Positions 44,551 through 52,672 of a stretch of DNA of 64,000 nt are shown piece by piece. The stretch's first letter is position 1, and each line of letters opens with the position of its first letter. The stretch comes from JBGPLJ01 sp035644395 (lineage in GTDB: Bacteria > Pseudomonadota > Gammaproteobacteria > Steroidobacterales > Steroidobacteraceae). Under the pieces are notes generated by a model. It searched no databases. It was not told the origin of the DNA and saw nothing but the letters and a program-made list of their open reading frames with translations. Location of the stretch: contig DASQOR010000040.1 of assembly GCA_035644395.1 (NCBI GenBank), forward strand, positions 1-64,000, written 5' to 3'. Made by a program: the position numbers and the translations under genes.

Positions 44551-46101
44551 CTACTGGGCGACGGCGGCCTTGTCGAACTGCCAGCGGACGGCTGCGAGCT
44601 CTGCCTGGGTCGTGATCGGGGCCAGTCCCGTCGGAATTTCGATGATCTGGCCGGCGGCGATCGTCCTGGTCCCCGAAGTCAGGCGCACCGGGCCTTGCAG
44701 CGCCTGACCTGCTGGGTTCGTGATCGCGACTCTCAGTTCGACGGCGCGGACCGGAACCTGTGCCCGGTTCTGGATCGCGATCAACAGCTGCCCGTTCTTG
44801 TCGACGCGCGCTTCCGCTGCGAGGTAGTTGCCGGGATTGCGCGGCAGGTCGAGGACGGCGGCCTGCCTGGCCGACTCCTTGCCGACTTCCGAATCCGAGC
44901 CGGCCGCCAGCTGGTAGTACTTGAGAGCCTGCTCGGTATCGCCCGCGTCCTGCGCGTAGCGCCCGAGGTAGTAGGACGCCGTGGCCGTCGGCAGCAGCTC
45001 CATGCTCCTCGTGAAGAGCGCCTTGGCCTGGTCACGCTCGCCGAGCTGGTAGCGTGCAATCGCGCTCTGCAGGTACGGCTTGAAGTAGCCGCCGTTCAAC
45101 GCGAGCGAGCGCTGGTAGTGATCGAGCGCCGCCTTGTAGTTCTTGCGCTTGAGCTCAACATCGCCCATCAACTCGGCGAATTTTCCTTCGCGCGGTTCGA
45201 TCTTTGCCGCTTCCTGGGCGAGACCGAGCGCTTTCGCGTCGTCACCCTTGTTGAGTGCCGCAACTCCCTCGTCGTACTTCTTGTAGGCGGCATCGTCGCG
45301 GCGCAGGTTTGCCATGACCTTCTGATAGCGGTCGCGCCCGAGATCGCCGCCCGCGCCGAGCTTGGCGGCTGTCTCGCGATTCTTGTCGACACGCTCCTGG
45401 GAGGGCGGGTGGCTCGCCAGCAAGCCTTCGGCCCACCCCGCCTTCTTGCCCTGCTCGAGCTTGACGAAAGTCTGCTGCAAATCGATCGCGGCGCCCGGGT
45501 CGTAGCCCGCCCGTTTCATGTAGACCATGCCGTAGTGATCGGCCTCGAGCTCGGCCTCGCGCCCGTAGCGCTGCGTGACCAGCTGGGCGCCAACCATTGC
45601 CCCACCGACGATCATGTTCGCGTACTGGTTGTCGTGCGTGCCGATCGCAAGCGCCATGACCGCGCCCTGCATGAACATGCCGCGCTCCATGCTTTTCGCG
45701 CCGTGCCGGGCGGCGGCATGCGTGATCTCATGGCCGAGCACCGCGGCGAGTTCCGCCTCGCTGTTCAATTGCGTGAGCAGGCCCCGATTGACCGCGATCT
45801 TGCCGCCGGGCAGCGCCCAGGCGTTCGGCACGGAGTTGTTGAGCACGGAGAATTCGTAGGGGAGCTTGCGATCGGAAGCGCCCGCAAGCTTCTGGCCGAT
45901 TTCGCTGACGTAACGCGTGAGCTCGGGATCGACGGCGAGATCCCCACCCTGCATCTGGCGCGAGGGAACGTATTGCTCGGCGCCGATCTTGAGCTCCGTT
46001 TCCTCGCCGACGAGATTGAATTCCTTCTTGCCCGTAACCGGATTGACGCCACAGCCGACCAGCAGGGCGATGGCAAAAACGACGAATCGGGTGCGCAGCA
46101 T
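44551..46101 (-). CDS. M48-family zinc metalloprotease with TPR region, BepA-like lipoprotein
   Basis: 516 residues. N-terminal MLRTRFVVFAIALLVGCG with a lipobox-like LVGC. The protease domain has VLGHEITHAAARH (HExxH), then EADHYGMVYMKRAGYDP with the third zinc ligand Glu. Four or so TPR-like repeats follow (about residues 270-400), then a beta-rich C-terminal domain unusual for BepA. By analogy it would do quality control of outer-membrane proteins in the periplasm. Confidence 0.88.
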   Translation of the reverse strand: MLRTRFVVFAIALLVGCGVNPVTGKKEFNLVGEETELKIGAEQYVPSRQMQGGDLAVDPELTRYVSEIGQKLAGASDRKLPYEFSVLNNSVPNAWALPGGKIAVNRGLLTQLNSEAELAAVLGHEITHAAARHGAKSMERGMFMQGAVMALAIGTHDNQYANMIVGGAMVGAQLVTQRYGREAELEADHYGMVYMKRAGYDPGAAIDLQQTFVKLEQGKKAGWAEGLLASHPPSQERVDKNRETAAKLGAGGDLGRDRYQKVMANLRRDDAAYKKYDEGVAALNKGDDAKALGLAQEAAKIEPREGKFAELMGDVELKRKNYKAALDHYQRSLALNGGYFKPYLQSAIARYQLGERDQAKALFTRSMELLPTATASYYLGRYAQDAGDTEQALKYYQLAAGSDSEVGKESARQAAVLDLPRNPGNYLAAEARVDKNGQLLIAIQNRAQVPVRAVELRVAITNPAGQALQGPVRLTSGTRTIAAGQIIEIPTGLAPITTQAELAAVRWQFDKAAVAQ

Positions 46102-46116
46102 TTGCCGATTCTACGA

Positions 46117-46147
46117 GAAAACACGCTCAGGCCCCGTCGGGGCCTGA
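46117..46147 (-). terminator. probable rho-independent terminator of the DUF559 gene
   Basis: Stem of 9 bp (TCAGGCCCC / GGGGCCTGA, 46127-46147) with a 3-nt loop. On the minus strand it is followed by GCGTGTTTTC, a weak T-tract. It lies 6 bp beyond the DUF559 stop and 26 bp before the M48 start. Confidence 0.45.
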
Positions 46148-46153
46148 CTCGAC

Positions 46154-46552
46154 TCATCGTAGGCAGCGGCTGATGGCGTGACGAACCTGCCGCAGGTCAT
46201 CGAGCACCTCGCCGGCGGCGAACCGCAGGACGCGGTAGCCGAGCTGCTCCAGGAAGTGCCGGCGCCGCTCCTGCCCTTCAACGGTCGAGGGCACGATCGA
46301 TTCCGGGGCGAGCTCGATGACCAGCGCCTGCTCGACGCACACGAAGTCGACAACGAACGGTCCGAGCGGGTGCTGGCGGCGAAACCGCCAGGCGCGAAAC
46401 TCGCGTGATTTCAGCAGCGCCCAGAGGCTGTCGGCCGCGGCAATCCGGCGGCGGTTCGCCGGCGTGGCGCGGGCAGGCCGGCGCGCGTGCATCGCCGAAC
46501 TCGCCGATCGGCGGCCCGGGGAAAGACCGAACAGGTTCCGCAGGGTGCGCAC
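46154..46552 (-). CDS. DUF559 endonuclease-like protein
   Basis: 132 residues. LWALLKSREFRAWRFRRQHP followed by LGPFVVDFVCVEQALVIELA and FLEQLGYRVLRFAAGEVLDD match DUF559, a PD-(D/E)xK-like fold related to very-short-patch repair nucleases. The family usually has VIELDG; here it is VIELAPE, so a possible metal ligand is changed. The N-terminal 30 residues are basic. Cellular role unknown. Confidence 0.82.
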   Translation of the reverse strand: MRTLRNLFGLSPGRRSASSAMHARRPARATPANRRRIAAADSLWALLKSREFRAWRFRRQHPLGPFVVDFVCVEQALVIELAPESIVPSTVEGQERRRHFLEQLGYRVLRFAAGEVLDDLRQVRHAISRCLR

Positions 46553-46681
46553 GTCCTTGTGACTCCTCGGCTGGCTGCAGGCGGGAGTCTGCGCCGCGCC
46601 GCTCGAATCACCGCTGCCGAATTCCTGCGGCTCTGTAGAATTACTCGCGGGAACCCATCGACTCGAGGCGCACTTCAGTTC

Positions 46682-47140
46682 ATGGCCAGCCGCGCGTTGA
46701 AGCTCTATGAACGCCTGTCACGCCGCCCGCTCGGCAAGTGGCTGTTCGCGGAGATCATCTGCCTCAACGCGCCCTACTTTTCGACCATCGAGCCGCGCTT
46801 CCACGCCCTCAGGCCGGGCTTCTGCGAGGTCTCGATGCGCAAGCGCCGGGGCGTTCTCAACCACATCCGCACGGTGCACGCGCTCGCGATCGGCAATCTC
46901 TGCGAACTCTCGGCCGGCATGATGATGGAAGCGACGCTGCCGGCGGATCTGCGCTGGATTCCGCGCGGCATGACGATCGAGTACCTGGGCAAGGCGAAGA
47001 CCGACGTGACGGCGACCGCGCGGCTCGACAAGACGGACTGGTCGGGCGGCGAGAACGTCGGCGTGCCGGTGACGGCGGTCGACACGGACGGCAAGGAAGT
47101 CGTGCGCGCCGTGATCACGATGTATATCTCGGCGCGCTAG
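46682..47140 (+). CDS. DUF4442 hotdog-fold protein
   Basis: 152 residues. IEPRFHALRPGFCEVSMRKR, then GVLNHIRTVHALAIGNLCEL and GMMMEATLPADLRWIPRGMTI follow the DUF4442/PaaI-like thioesterase pattern, in which HxxxxxAL faces the acyl thioester. Likely an acyl-CoA thioesterase, substrate unknown. Its TAG shares the CTAG tetranucleotide with the stop of the convergent sheath gene. Confidence 0.82.
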   Translation: MASRALKLYERLSRRPLGKWLFAEIICLNAPYFSTIEPRFHALRPGFCEVSMRKRRGVLNHIRTVHALAIGNLCELSAGMMMEATLPADLRWIPRGMTIEYLGKAKTDVTATARLDKTDWSGGENVGVPVTAVDTDGKEVVRAVITMYISAR

Positions 47141-48771
47141 GCCTGCAGGGCGCGGATGCGGATGGTCGTCTCGTACTCGGGCTCGTCGTCGTCCAGCCGG
47201 TAGCTCTGCGAGAGCAGCCGGTTATAGCTCACGCGCTCCGTCCGGCTGCCGGCGGCGCTGTGCGTGAACAGGTACGTGTGATAGTCCCCGGGCCGGGCCG
47301 CGGCGAAGCCGACCAGCAGTCGTACACTGCCAGCGATCTTCGGGCTGCCGTCATTGAGGCGTTCGTCGCAGATCACGAAGCAGGATTCGCTCGAGTCGCT
47401 CCCGAGGAATGCGCCCGCGGCGTCCAGCGCCGCCATGAACTCCTCGACACGGGCCCGCGCCCGCTTCCACAGGTCCGGCCCGTTCGGTTCGAACACCATC
47501 CAGCGCGTGCCTTGCTCGACCGACCGCTCGATGAAGAGCGCCAGCCGGCGCGCGGATACGTACTTCCAGTCCGGTGACTCGGCCGATGGGCCGCAGAGCG
47601 TGCGAGGGCTCAGGCCGAGCCTCACGCTCGAACGCACGGCCTGCAGCGTATTGAGTCCTGCCTGCGCGAGACGTACCCGATCCGGTTCCCCTACGGCAAA
47701 GAGTGGGCGATAGCCGGCGCGCAGCAGTGCGTCGTCGCCTTCCGCCGGTGACCAGACCGGCCAGGTCTCATCGAGTCGCGCCAGGACGCCCGCCACCGCG
47801 CCGCCTGGCGCAAAGGTCTCATGACGCCCCCGCAGCCGGTCGTAGGCGACGAGCCGCGGGAAATACATGAGCGCGTTCTGGCTCGCGAAATGCCAATTGC
47901 GCATGCCCGCGACCGCCTCGCTCGCCGTCGTCCATGCCGCCGGCGGATCGACGATGAGCATCGCGCGCCGCTCGCGGCAGAGCCGCGCGGCAATCACGAG
48001 CGCGCTCGGGCCGATGTCCACGTCGCGCGTGAGCGGCGGAATGCAAAGGAAATTGAAGCCGTCGGTCGCGCGCAGCGCATGCAGGCCCGTGCCGTCGACC
48101 GCCGAACCGATGATGTCGTAATCAGTTGGTGCCGCGCCGTCGTCACCGTCCGGATTCGATTGCACGTAACCCGCGAGCCGGCCGTGCGGATGCAGCGTCC
48201 GGTCCGGCCGCGCGACCGTCATCTCGCCGATCATGCGCACCAGCCGCGAATCCGCGAGCGCGATCGGCACGTAGTTGCGGCCGTTGGCGGGGTCGACGGA
48301 CAGCCGCCGGTAGGTCTCCTGCTCGTCGATGAACTCCGAACCCGGAGTGCGGATCCGCTGCACCACCAGGTTGAAGCAGTCGTCCTCGTTCTCGCCGATG
48401 TTGTCGTAGTCGATCGAAGCGCGCAGGTACTCGCGCGTGCCCGGGCAGAGCGCCTCGAGCGTCAGGACCTCGTGTCCGGCCGGCAGCGTGAGCGTCTTCG
48501 GCCGCGCGCCGGTTGGAATCCGCACGACGAGCGCCTCGCGCCCGCCGTTCTCGAAAAACTGCTCGACCGCGTAGCCGAGCATGGACGGCTGCCACAGTCC
48601 GCCGAAATGACGCTGGAAGTCGGCAAAGCTCGCGAGCGGAACCGGCTGGTTGCAGGGGCCGCGCAGCGCGCGGCCGACGAAAGCGGTGACAGCCGTGCTC
48701 GCGCGTCGAATCGCGTGATCGGGCCCTGACTGTTCGGCGACCTGTATGCCCGGAGTGAGCAATTCGGCCAT
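47137..48771 (-). CDS. Contractile phage-tail sheath-like protein, orphan
   Basis: 544 residues. The N-terminus LTPGIQVAEQSGPDHAIRRA with STAVTAFVGRALRGPCNQPV and the AVEQFFENGGREALVVRI segment is the classical sheath domain I start. The C-terminus DWKYVSARRLALFIERSVEQ, then GTRWMVFEPNGPDLWKRARA is the conserved polymerising domain. About 40 residues continue after the usual end (TERVSYNRLLSQSYRLDDDE). No tube, baseplate, spike, ATPase or other tail gene is near. A small hairpin (48776-48788) lies 4 nt before the ATG and could cover the weak ribosome site. Confidence 0.88.
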   Translation of the reverse strand: MAELLTPGIQVAEQSGPDHAIRRASTAVTAFVGRALRGPCNQPVPLASFADFQRHFGGLWQPSMLGYAVEQFFENGGREALVVRIPTGARPKTLTLPAGHEVLTLEALCPGTREYLRASIDYDNIGENEDDCFNLVVQRIRTPGSEFIDEQETYRRLSVDPANGRNYVPIALADSRLVRMIGEMTVARPDRTLHPHGRLAGYVQSNPDGDDGAAPTDYDIIGSAVDGTGLHALRATDGFNFLCIPPLTRDVDIGPSALVIAARLCRERRAMLIVDPPAAWTTASEAVAGMRNWHFASQNALMYFPRLVAYDRLRGRHETFAPGGAVAGVLARLDETWPVWSPAEGDDALLRAGYRPLFAVGEPDRVRLAQAGLNTLQAVRSSVRLGLSPRTLCGPSAESPDWKYVSARRLALFIERSVEQGTRWMVFEPNGPDLWKRARARVEEFMAALDAAGAFLGSDSSESCFVICDERLNDGSPKIAGSVRLLVGFAAARPGDYHTYLFTHSAAGSRTERVSYNRLLSQSYRLDDDEPEYETTIRIRALQA

Positions 48772-48839
48772 GCTTTTCCCGGCGGGAAGAATTCGCGCGG
48801 GACTGTAGCATATGCGGCACAGGCTGGCGGAGGGATGGA

Positions 48840-49766
48840 GTGCATCAAGTCTCAGGTCGATGGAAGCTCGGGTTCGCTCTGGCGCTCATCACGTCGCTCG
48901 TCTGGAGCACCTTGCCGATCGGACTCGAAGTCGCCTTCGTGCAGTTCGATCCGCAAACCGTCAGTTGGCTGCGCTTCCTCGTGTCGGCTCTCATTCTGGG
49001 CGGCTGGCTCGCCATGCGCGGCGCGCTCCCCAGACTGAAGGGGCTGGAACCCAAGGTCTGGCTGCTGCTGGCGGTCTCCCTGGCAGGAATCATCGGGAAT
49101 TACCTGCTGTACGCGTACGCGCTCGAGTACGCCTCGCCCACCGTCAACCAGACGGTGATCCAGCTCGCTCCCATGTTCCTGCTCCTTGGCGGCGTCGTCT
49201 TCATGCAGGAGCGGATCGGCACTGCGCAGCGGATCGGCCTCGTCGTGCTGATCGCCGGCCTCTTGCTCTTCTTCAACCAGCGGCTCGCGGAGATCGCGAG
49301 CCTGAGCGGCCGCTACTTCATCGGCATCGTGCTGCTGGTGCTTGCCTCCATCGTCTGGGCGGCGTACGGAATCGCGCAGAAACTTCTGCTGCGCGCCCTC
49401 GGCGCGCAGCAGATTCTCTGGCTTATCTACGTCGGCGCAACCGTCGCCATGCTGCCGATGGTCGACCTGAAGCTGCTGCACCACGTGCCGGCGGCCCAGC
49501 TGATCGCGGTCGGGTACTGCTGCTTCAACACGCTGGCGGGCTACGGCGCCTTCGCGGCGGCACTCGAGCACTGGGAGGTTTCGAGGGTCGGGGCGGTGCT
49601 GGCGACGGCGCCGATCTTCACGCTCGGCGCCATGTGGCTCACCGAGCACCTCTGGCCCGGGCTGCTGCGACCCGAATCGCTCAATGGCCTCGCCGTTGTG
49701 GGTGCTTTCGCGGTCGTCGCGGGGTCCATCGTGAGCGCGCTCGGGAGCCGTCGCGCTCCAGCCTAA
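48840..49766 (+). CDS. EamA/DMT-family transporter
   Basis: 308 residues, ten predicted helices in two five-helix EamA repeats. ALITSLVWSTLPIGLEVAFV and YALEYASPTVNQTVIQLAPM in the first half; LVLASIVWAAYGIAQKLLL and ALEHWEVSRVGAVLATAPIF in the second are typical. Drug/metabolite exporter superfamily, substrate unknown. GTG start with GGAGGG upstream. The stop codon overlaps that of the convergent rhomboid gene (CTAA). Confidence 0.9.
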   Translation: MHQVSGRWKLGFALALITSLVWSTLPIGLEVAFVQFDPQTVSWLRFLVSALILGGWLAMRGALPRLKGLEPKVWLLLAVSLAGIIGNYLLYAYALEYASPTVNQTVIQLAPMFLLLGGVVFMQERIGTAQRIGLVVLIAGLLLFFNQRLAEIASLSGRYFIGIVLLVLASIVWAAYGIAQKLLLRALGAQQILWLIYVGATVAMLPMVDLKLLHHVPAAQLIAVGYCCFNTLAGYGAFAAALEHWEVSRVGAVLATAPIFTLGAMWLTEHLWPGLLRPESLNGLAVVGAFAVVAGSIVSALGSRRAPA

Positions 49767-50449
49767 CGTCGCGAGAAGCCGAACGGCACGGAACGGCGCT
49801 TGAAGAGGCCGATGAGGACCACGCCTGCGACGAAGCCGCCGATATGAGCGGAAAACGCGATGCCGCCCTCGCCGCCGAAGACGTTGCTCAAGAGCTGCAG
49901 ACCGAACCACAGGAGCAGCACCCAGATCGCCGGCAGGCGGACGAGCTGGGTCGCAAGACCCAACGGAATCAGCGTGAGCACGCGCACGTGCGGAAACAGC
50001 ATCAGATACGCCCCGAGCACGCCGGATATGGCGCCGCTCGCGCCGATCATCGGCACTTCGGACTGCGGGTTCGGCAGCGCCTGCGAGAAGGCGGCGACCA
50101 CGCCGCACAGGACGTAGAAGAGCAGGTACCGCACCCGCCCCATCGCCTCTTCGATGTTGTCGCCGAAGATCCAGAGAAAAAGCATGTTGCCGATGAGATG
50201 CATCCAGCCGCCGTGCAGGAACATCGACGTCAGGATGGAGAGCGCCGGTGGCACGCCGCCGAATTCCGGCGGCAATTGCGCGTGGCCGAGGAGTACCGCG
50301 GGAATAGCGCCCAGAGCGAAGATGGCGCGCTCGCCGCCGTGCTCGCCGAGCGTAAGCTGCCAGAGAAAGGCGAGGACGCAGAGTCCGACCAGCCCGTAAT
50401 TGACGAACGGTACGATCCGCGTGGGGTTTTCGTCGCGCAGCGGGATCAT
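49763..50449 (-). CDS. Rhomboid-family intramembrane serine protease
   Basis: 228 residues from ATG 50449 (MIPLRDENPTRIVPFVNYGL). Helix 2 loop FLHGGWMHLIGNMLFLWIFG, catalytic Ser in MIGASGAISGVLGAY (GASG) and catalytic His in FSAHIGGFVAG. Cleaves membrane helices; substrate unknown. The longer upstream frame overlaps a separate 54-residue ORF in another frame and is not used. Confidence 0.92.
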   Translation of the reverse strand: MIPLRDENPTRIVPFVNYGLVGLCVLAFLWQLTLGEHGGERAIFALGAIPAVLLGHAQLPPEFGGVPPALSILTSMFLHGGWMHLIGNMLFLWIFGDNIEEAMGRVRYLLFYVLCGVVAAFSQALPNPQSEVPMIGASGAISGVLGAYLMLFPHVRVLTLIPLGLATQLVRLPAIWVLLLWFGLQLLSNVFGGEGGIAFSAHIGGFVAGVVLIGLFKRRSVPFGFSRR

Positions 50450-50456
50450 GGCCGGA

Positions 50457-50621
50457 TCAGCTCTTTCGGGAGCTGGCGTCACCGCGCTTGGCCGGACGGA
50501 CGGCGGCCGGCTGTTCCGCGGCGCGGGCACGTGCCTCGGTGCCGGCACGTTCGGCATCCGCACGCTTGCGCGCGATCTCATCGAGCATCACGCGCAGCCA
50601 CTCCGACAGCGGTTCGGTCAC
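50457..50621 (-). CDS. 54-residue charged hypothetical protein
   Basis: GTG start: MTEPLSEWLRVMLDEIARKR, then an Ala/Arg/Glu-rich helix (ADAERAGTEARARAAEQ) and a basic Ser-rich tail ending RKS. It lies between the 65-residue protein gene (7 nt gap) and the rhomboid gene (7 nt gap), all in the same direction, which supports a real gene. No family recognised and a weak ribosome site. Confidence 0.5.
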   Translation of the reverse strand: MTEPLSEWLRVMLDEIARKRADAERAGTEARARAAEQPAAVRPAKRGDASSRKS

Positions 50622-50628
50622 GCGGCGA

Positions 50629-50826
50629 TCAGTGCAGGCGGGACCAGGTCAGCACGCGGACCCGGTCCGATTCGAGATTGAGCTTGCGCGCGAGCAGCTG
50701 GCCGATCTCGTCGGCGTCGGGCGGTTCCCCGCCGTGGCCGCGCAGTTCGATGATGCCCGTGAACTGGCGTTCCGGATCGGTGCCCGGCGCTTCGACTACG
50801 AACGAAGTGTAGAACTTGCTGTTCAT
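50629..50826 (-). CDS. Unrecognised 65-residue protein, paralogue 1
   Basis: Starts MNSKFYTSFVVEAPGTDPER and ends LLARKLNLESDRVRVLTWSRL plus His. Aligns without gaps to the 65-residue protein at 57253-57450, sharing K-x-Y-T-x-F near the start, FxGxxEL in the middle, LAR-x-L and the exact C-terminal WSRLH. GAGAG precedes the ATG. Predicted alpha-beta mini-fold. It follows the L,D-transpeptidase gene, from which a 6-bp hairpin (50845-50862) separates it. Confidence 0.7.
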   Translation of the reverse strand: MNSKFYTSFVVEAPGTDPERQFTGIIELRGHGGEPPDADEIGQLLARKLNLESDRVRVLTWSRLH

Positions 50827-50898
50827 ACGGCTCTCGTGTGACACAACCCCGGCATGGGGGTTCCGCCGGCGTCCTGCAAGCCCCTGTCCGGGGCCGCT

Positions 50899-52143
50899 CT
50901 ATTGATTGGACACCGCCGGCGGAGTCGTCGGCGCGGCAGGGGTCGCCGGTGCCGCCTCGGAGCCCGGTTCGCGGTCGGAGAGCATCTGCTCGAACTGCTG
51001 CTCGCTCACCAGGAGTTCATCCTTGCCGCTCCAGTTCGAGCCGACCGGCAGCAAGTTGTCGACCTTCTTCGCCGCGGCGAGCACCGAATCGACCGACGCT
51101 TCGGGTGTCGTCACCGGAACGGCGACGGCGCGCGGATCGTGGCCCATCGCATTGACCACGTCCCAGCGCACCTCGCTCGAATGTTCCTTCAGGCGCTTGC
51201 GCTGGCGCGCGTCCATCGTGCGGCTCAGCAGTTTCTTTTCCGCCTGGCTCCAGCTCTTGGTGTCGTCCTGCGAAACGCCGTAGGCCTGGAAATACATCGC
51301 GGTCTCGTGCCAGCCGAAGAGGAACGGCTGGTTGACCACGGTCACCTTGGTGCCGATCGGCACCATGTCAAAGAGCGGCTCGACATCTTCCGGATACAGG
51401 CGCATGCAGCCGTGGCTCGAGCGCATGCCGACGCCGTAGGCCTTGTTGGTTCCGTGAATGAGGTAGGTCGGCCAGGCGAGCGTGAATTTGCGGTTGCCGA
51501 GCGGATTGTCCGGCCCCGGCGGCACGACGGCCGGCAGTTCTTCGCCGTTCTCGAGGTGTTCCTTGCGAACCGAATCCGGCACGCGCCAGACCGGATCTTT
51601 TTCCTTGGCGATGATCCTGGTCGAGCCTTCCGGCGTATTCCAGCCGATCTTGCCGATGCCGACGGGGTGCGTGTACACCGTCTGCAACTCGCCGGGCTCG
51701 CGCGGCGGGAAGTAATACATCCGCATCGCGCCGACATTGATGACGAGGCCCTCGCGCGGCGACTCGGGGAGGATGTATTGAGTTGGCAACACGACCGTGC
51801 GACCGGCGCCCGGCAACCACGGGTCGACGCCCGGATTGGCGCGTACGACCTCCTCATAGCCAAGGTCGAAGCGGCGCGCGATGTCCGGGAGCGTGTCGTC
51901 CGCCGTCGCAGTGGTCGTCTGCACATAGCCGACCACGTCGTCCTTCGCCGGGTCGAACTGGAATTTATGCGTCGCCATCGGCGGATTTTTCGGCACTTCG
52001 ACGACGGGAGCGGCTGCCGGCGCCGGCGGTTCCTCGGGCTTGTTCCAGGGCCCGTTGAAGAGCGAACAGCCCGCGAGCGCGGCCGCAAGGATCCATCCAC
52101 CGATGCATCGGGCTGTACGGATGACGTTGAAGCGTTCGTTCAT
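50899..52143 (-). CDS. LysM-containing L,D-transpeptidase (YkuD), lipoprotein
   Basis: 414 residues. Lipoprotein signal ends ALAGC. A LysM-like segment (DTLPDIARRFDLGYEEVVRA, then NPGVDPWLPG) precedes the YkuD domain with HGTNKAYGVGMRSSHGCMRL, holding the catalytic His and Cys (SHGCMR). It would cross-link peptidoglycan or attach lipoprotein, like ErfK/YbiS. The Ala/Pro-rich tail is low complexity. ATG 52143 chosen to keep a normal signal; ATG 52158 is possible. Confidence 0.92.
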   Translation of the reverse strand: MNERFNVIRTARCIGGWILAAALAGCSLFNGPWNKPEEPPAPAAAPVVEVPKNPPMATHKFQFDPAKDDVVGYVQTTTATADDTLPDIARRFDLGYEEVVRANPGVDPWLPGAGRTVVLPTQYILPESPREGLVINVGAMRMYYFPPREPGELQTVYTHPVGIGKIGWNTPEGSTRIIAKEKDPVWRVPDSVRKEHLENGEELPAVVPPGPDNPLGNRKFTLAWPTYLIHGTNKAYGVGMRSSHGCMRLYPEDVEPLFDMVPIGTKVTVVNQPFLFGWHETAMYFQAYGVSQDDTKSWSQAEKKLLSRTMDARQRKRLKEHSSEVRWDVVNAMGHDPRAVAVPVTTPEASVDSVLAAAKKVDNLLPVGSNWSGKDELLVSEQQFEQMLSDREPGSEAAPATPAAPTTPPAVSNQ

Positions 52144-52174
52144 GCCGGAATTATCCATGATCCGCCGCATGCCG

Positions 52175-52672
52175 TCATCGGACTACAGGCCGGTCCGCCA
52201 GTTCGTTTGGATTACCCTGCGGTGCCGGAAAATGCCGCGCGATGAGTCGCCCCACCGCTTCGACCCCCGCCACCGCGCCTTCGCGATAGCGGCCACGCGG
52301 GAATTCCGTCTCTATCGCGCGACAGGCCGCGCCCCATTCCGACGGATCGACGCGGCCGGCGAAGCCCCGGTCGGCGACGATCTCGACCGCGCGATCGGCC
52401 ATCAGCACATAGATGAGGACGCCGCTGTTGGCCGCCGTGTCCCAGACGTCGAACTCCGCGAATACGCGCTTGGCGCGCTCCGCCGCCGACACGCCGCGCC
52501 AGATCGGCACCGGGTGCAGTGCGCCCTCGATGACGAAGCGGATTTCGCCGGCATGGGTGGCCTCGCTCGCGCGAATGGCGTTTTCAATGGCATCGAGCAC
52601 GGTTCGAGTGAACGCGGTGCGCACGCCGCGCTGCGTCGCGAAGAGATGACGGATGAGGCGTTTCGCGTTCAT
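52175..52672 (-). CDS. TPM-domain protein, short form
   Basis: 165 residues. GEIRFVIEGALHPVPIWRGV, followed by AKRVFAEFDVWDTAANSGVLIYV and ADRAVEIVADRGFAGRV, matches the TPM (TLP18.3/Psb32/MOLO-1) domain. No signal peptide, so it is cytoplasmic or membrane-peripheral. The ATG follows the stop of the larger TPM gene without a gap (TAGATG). Usual third gene of LemA clusters. Confidence 0.85.
   Translation of the reverse strand: MNAKRLIRHLFATQRGVRTAFTRTVLDAIENAIRASEATHAGEIRFVIEGALHPVPIWRGVSAAERAKRVFAEFDVWDTAANSGVLIYVLMADRAVEIVADRGFAGRVDPSEWGAACRAIETEFPRGRYREGAVAGVEAVGRLIARHFPAPQGNPNELADRPVVR

Noticed and set aside
47137..48771. Prophage or tailocin region
   Set aside because: Only the sheath gene is present; neighbours are ordinary metabolic and membrane genes, with no integrase, tube, baseplate or lysis genes.
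50450..50581. N-terminal extension of the rhomboid protease
   Set aside because: The added residues are Pro/Arg-rich and antisense-like; a separate 54-codon frame with better spacing occupies the same bases.
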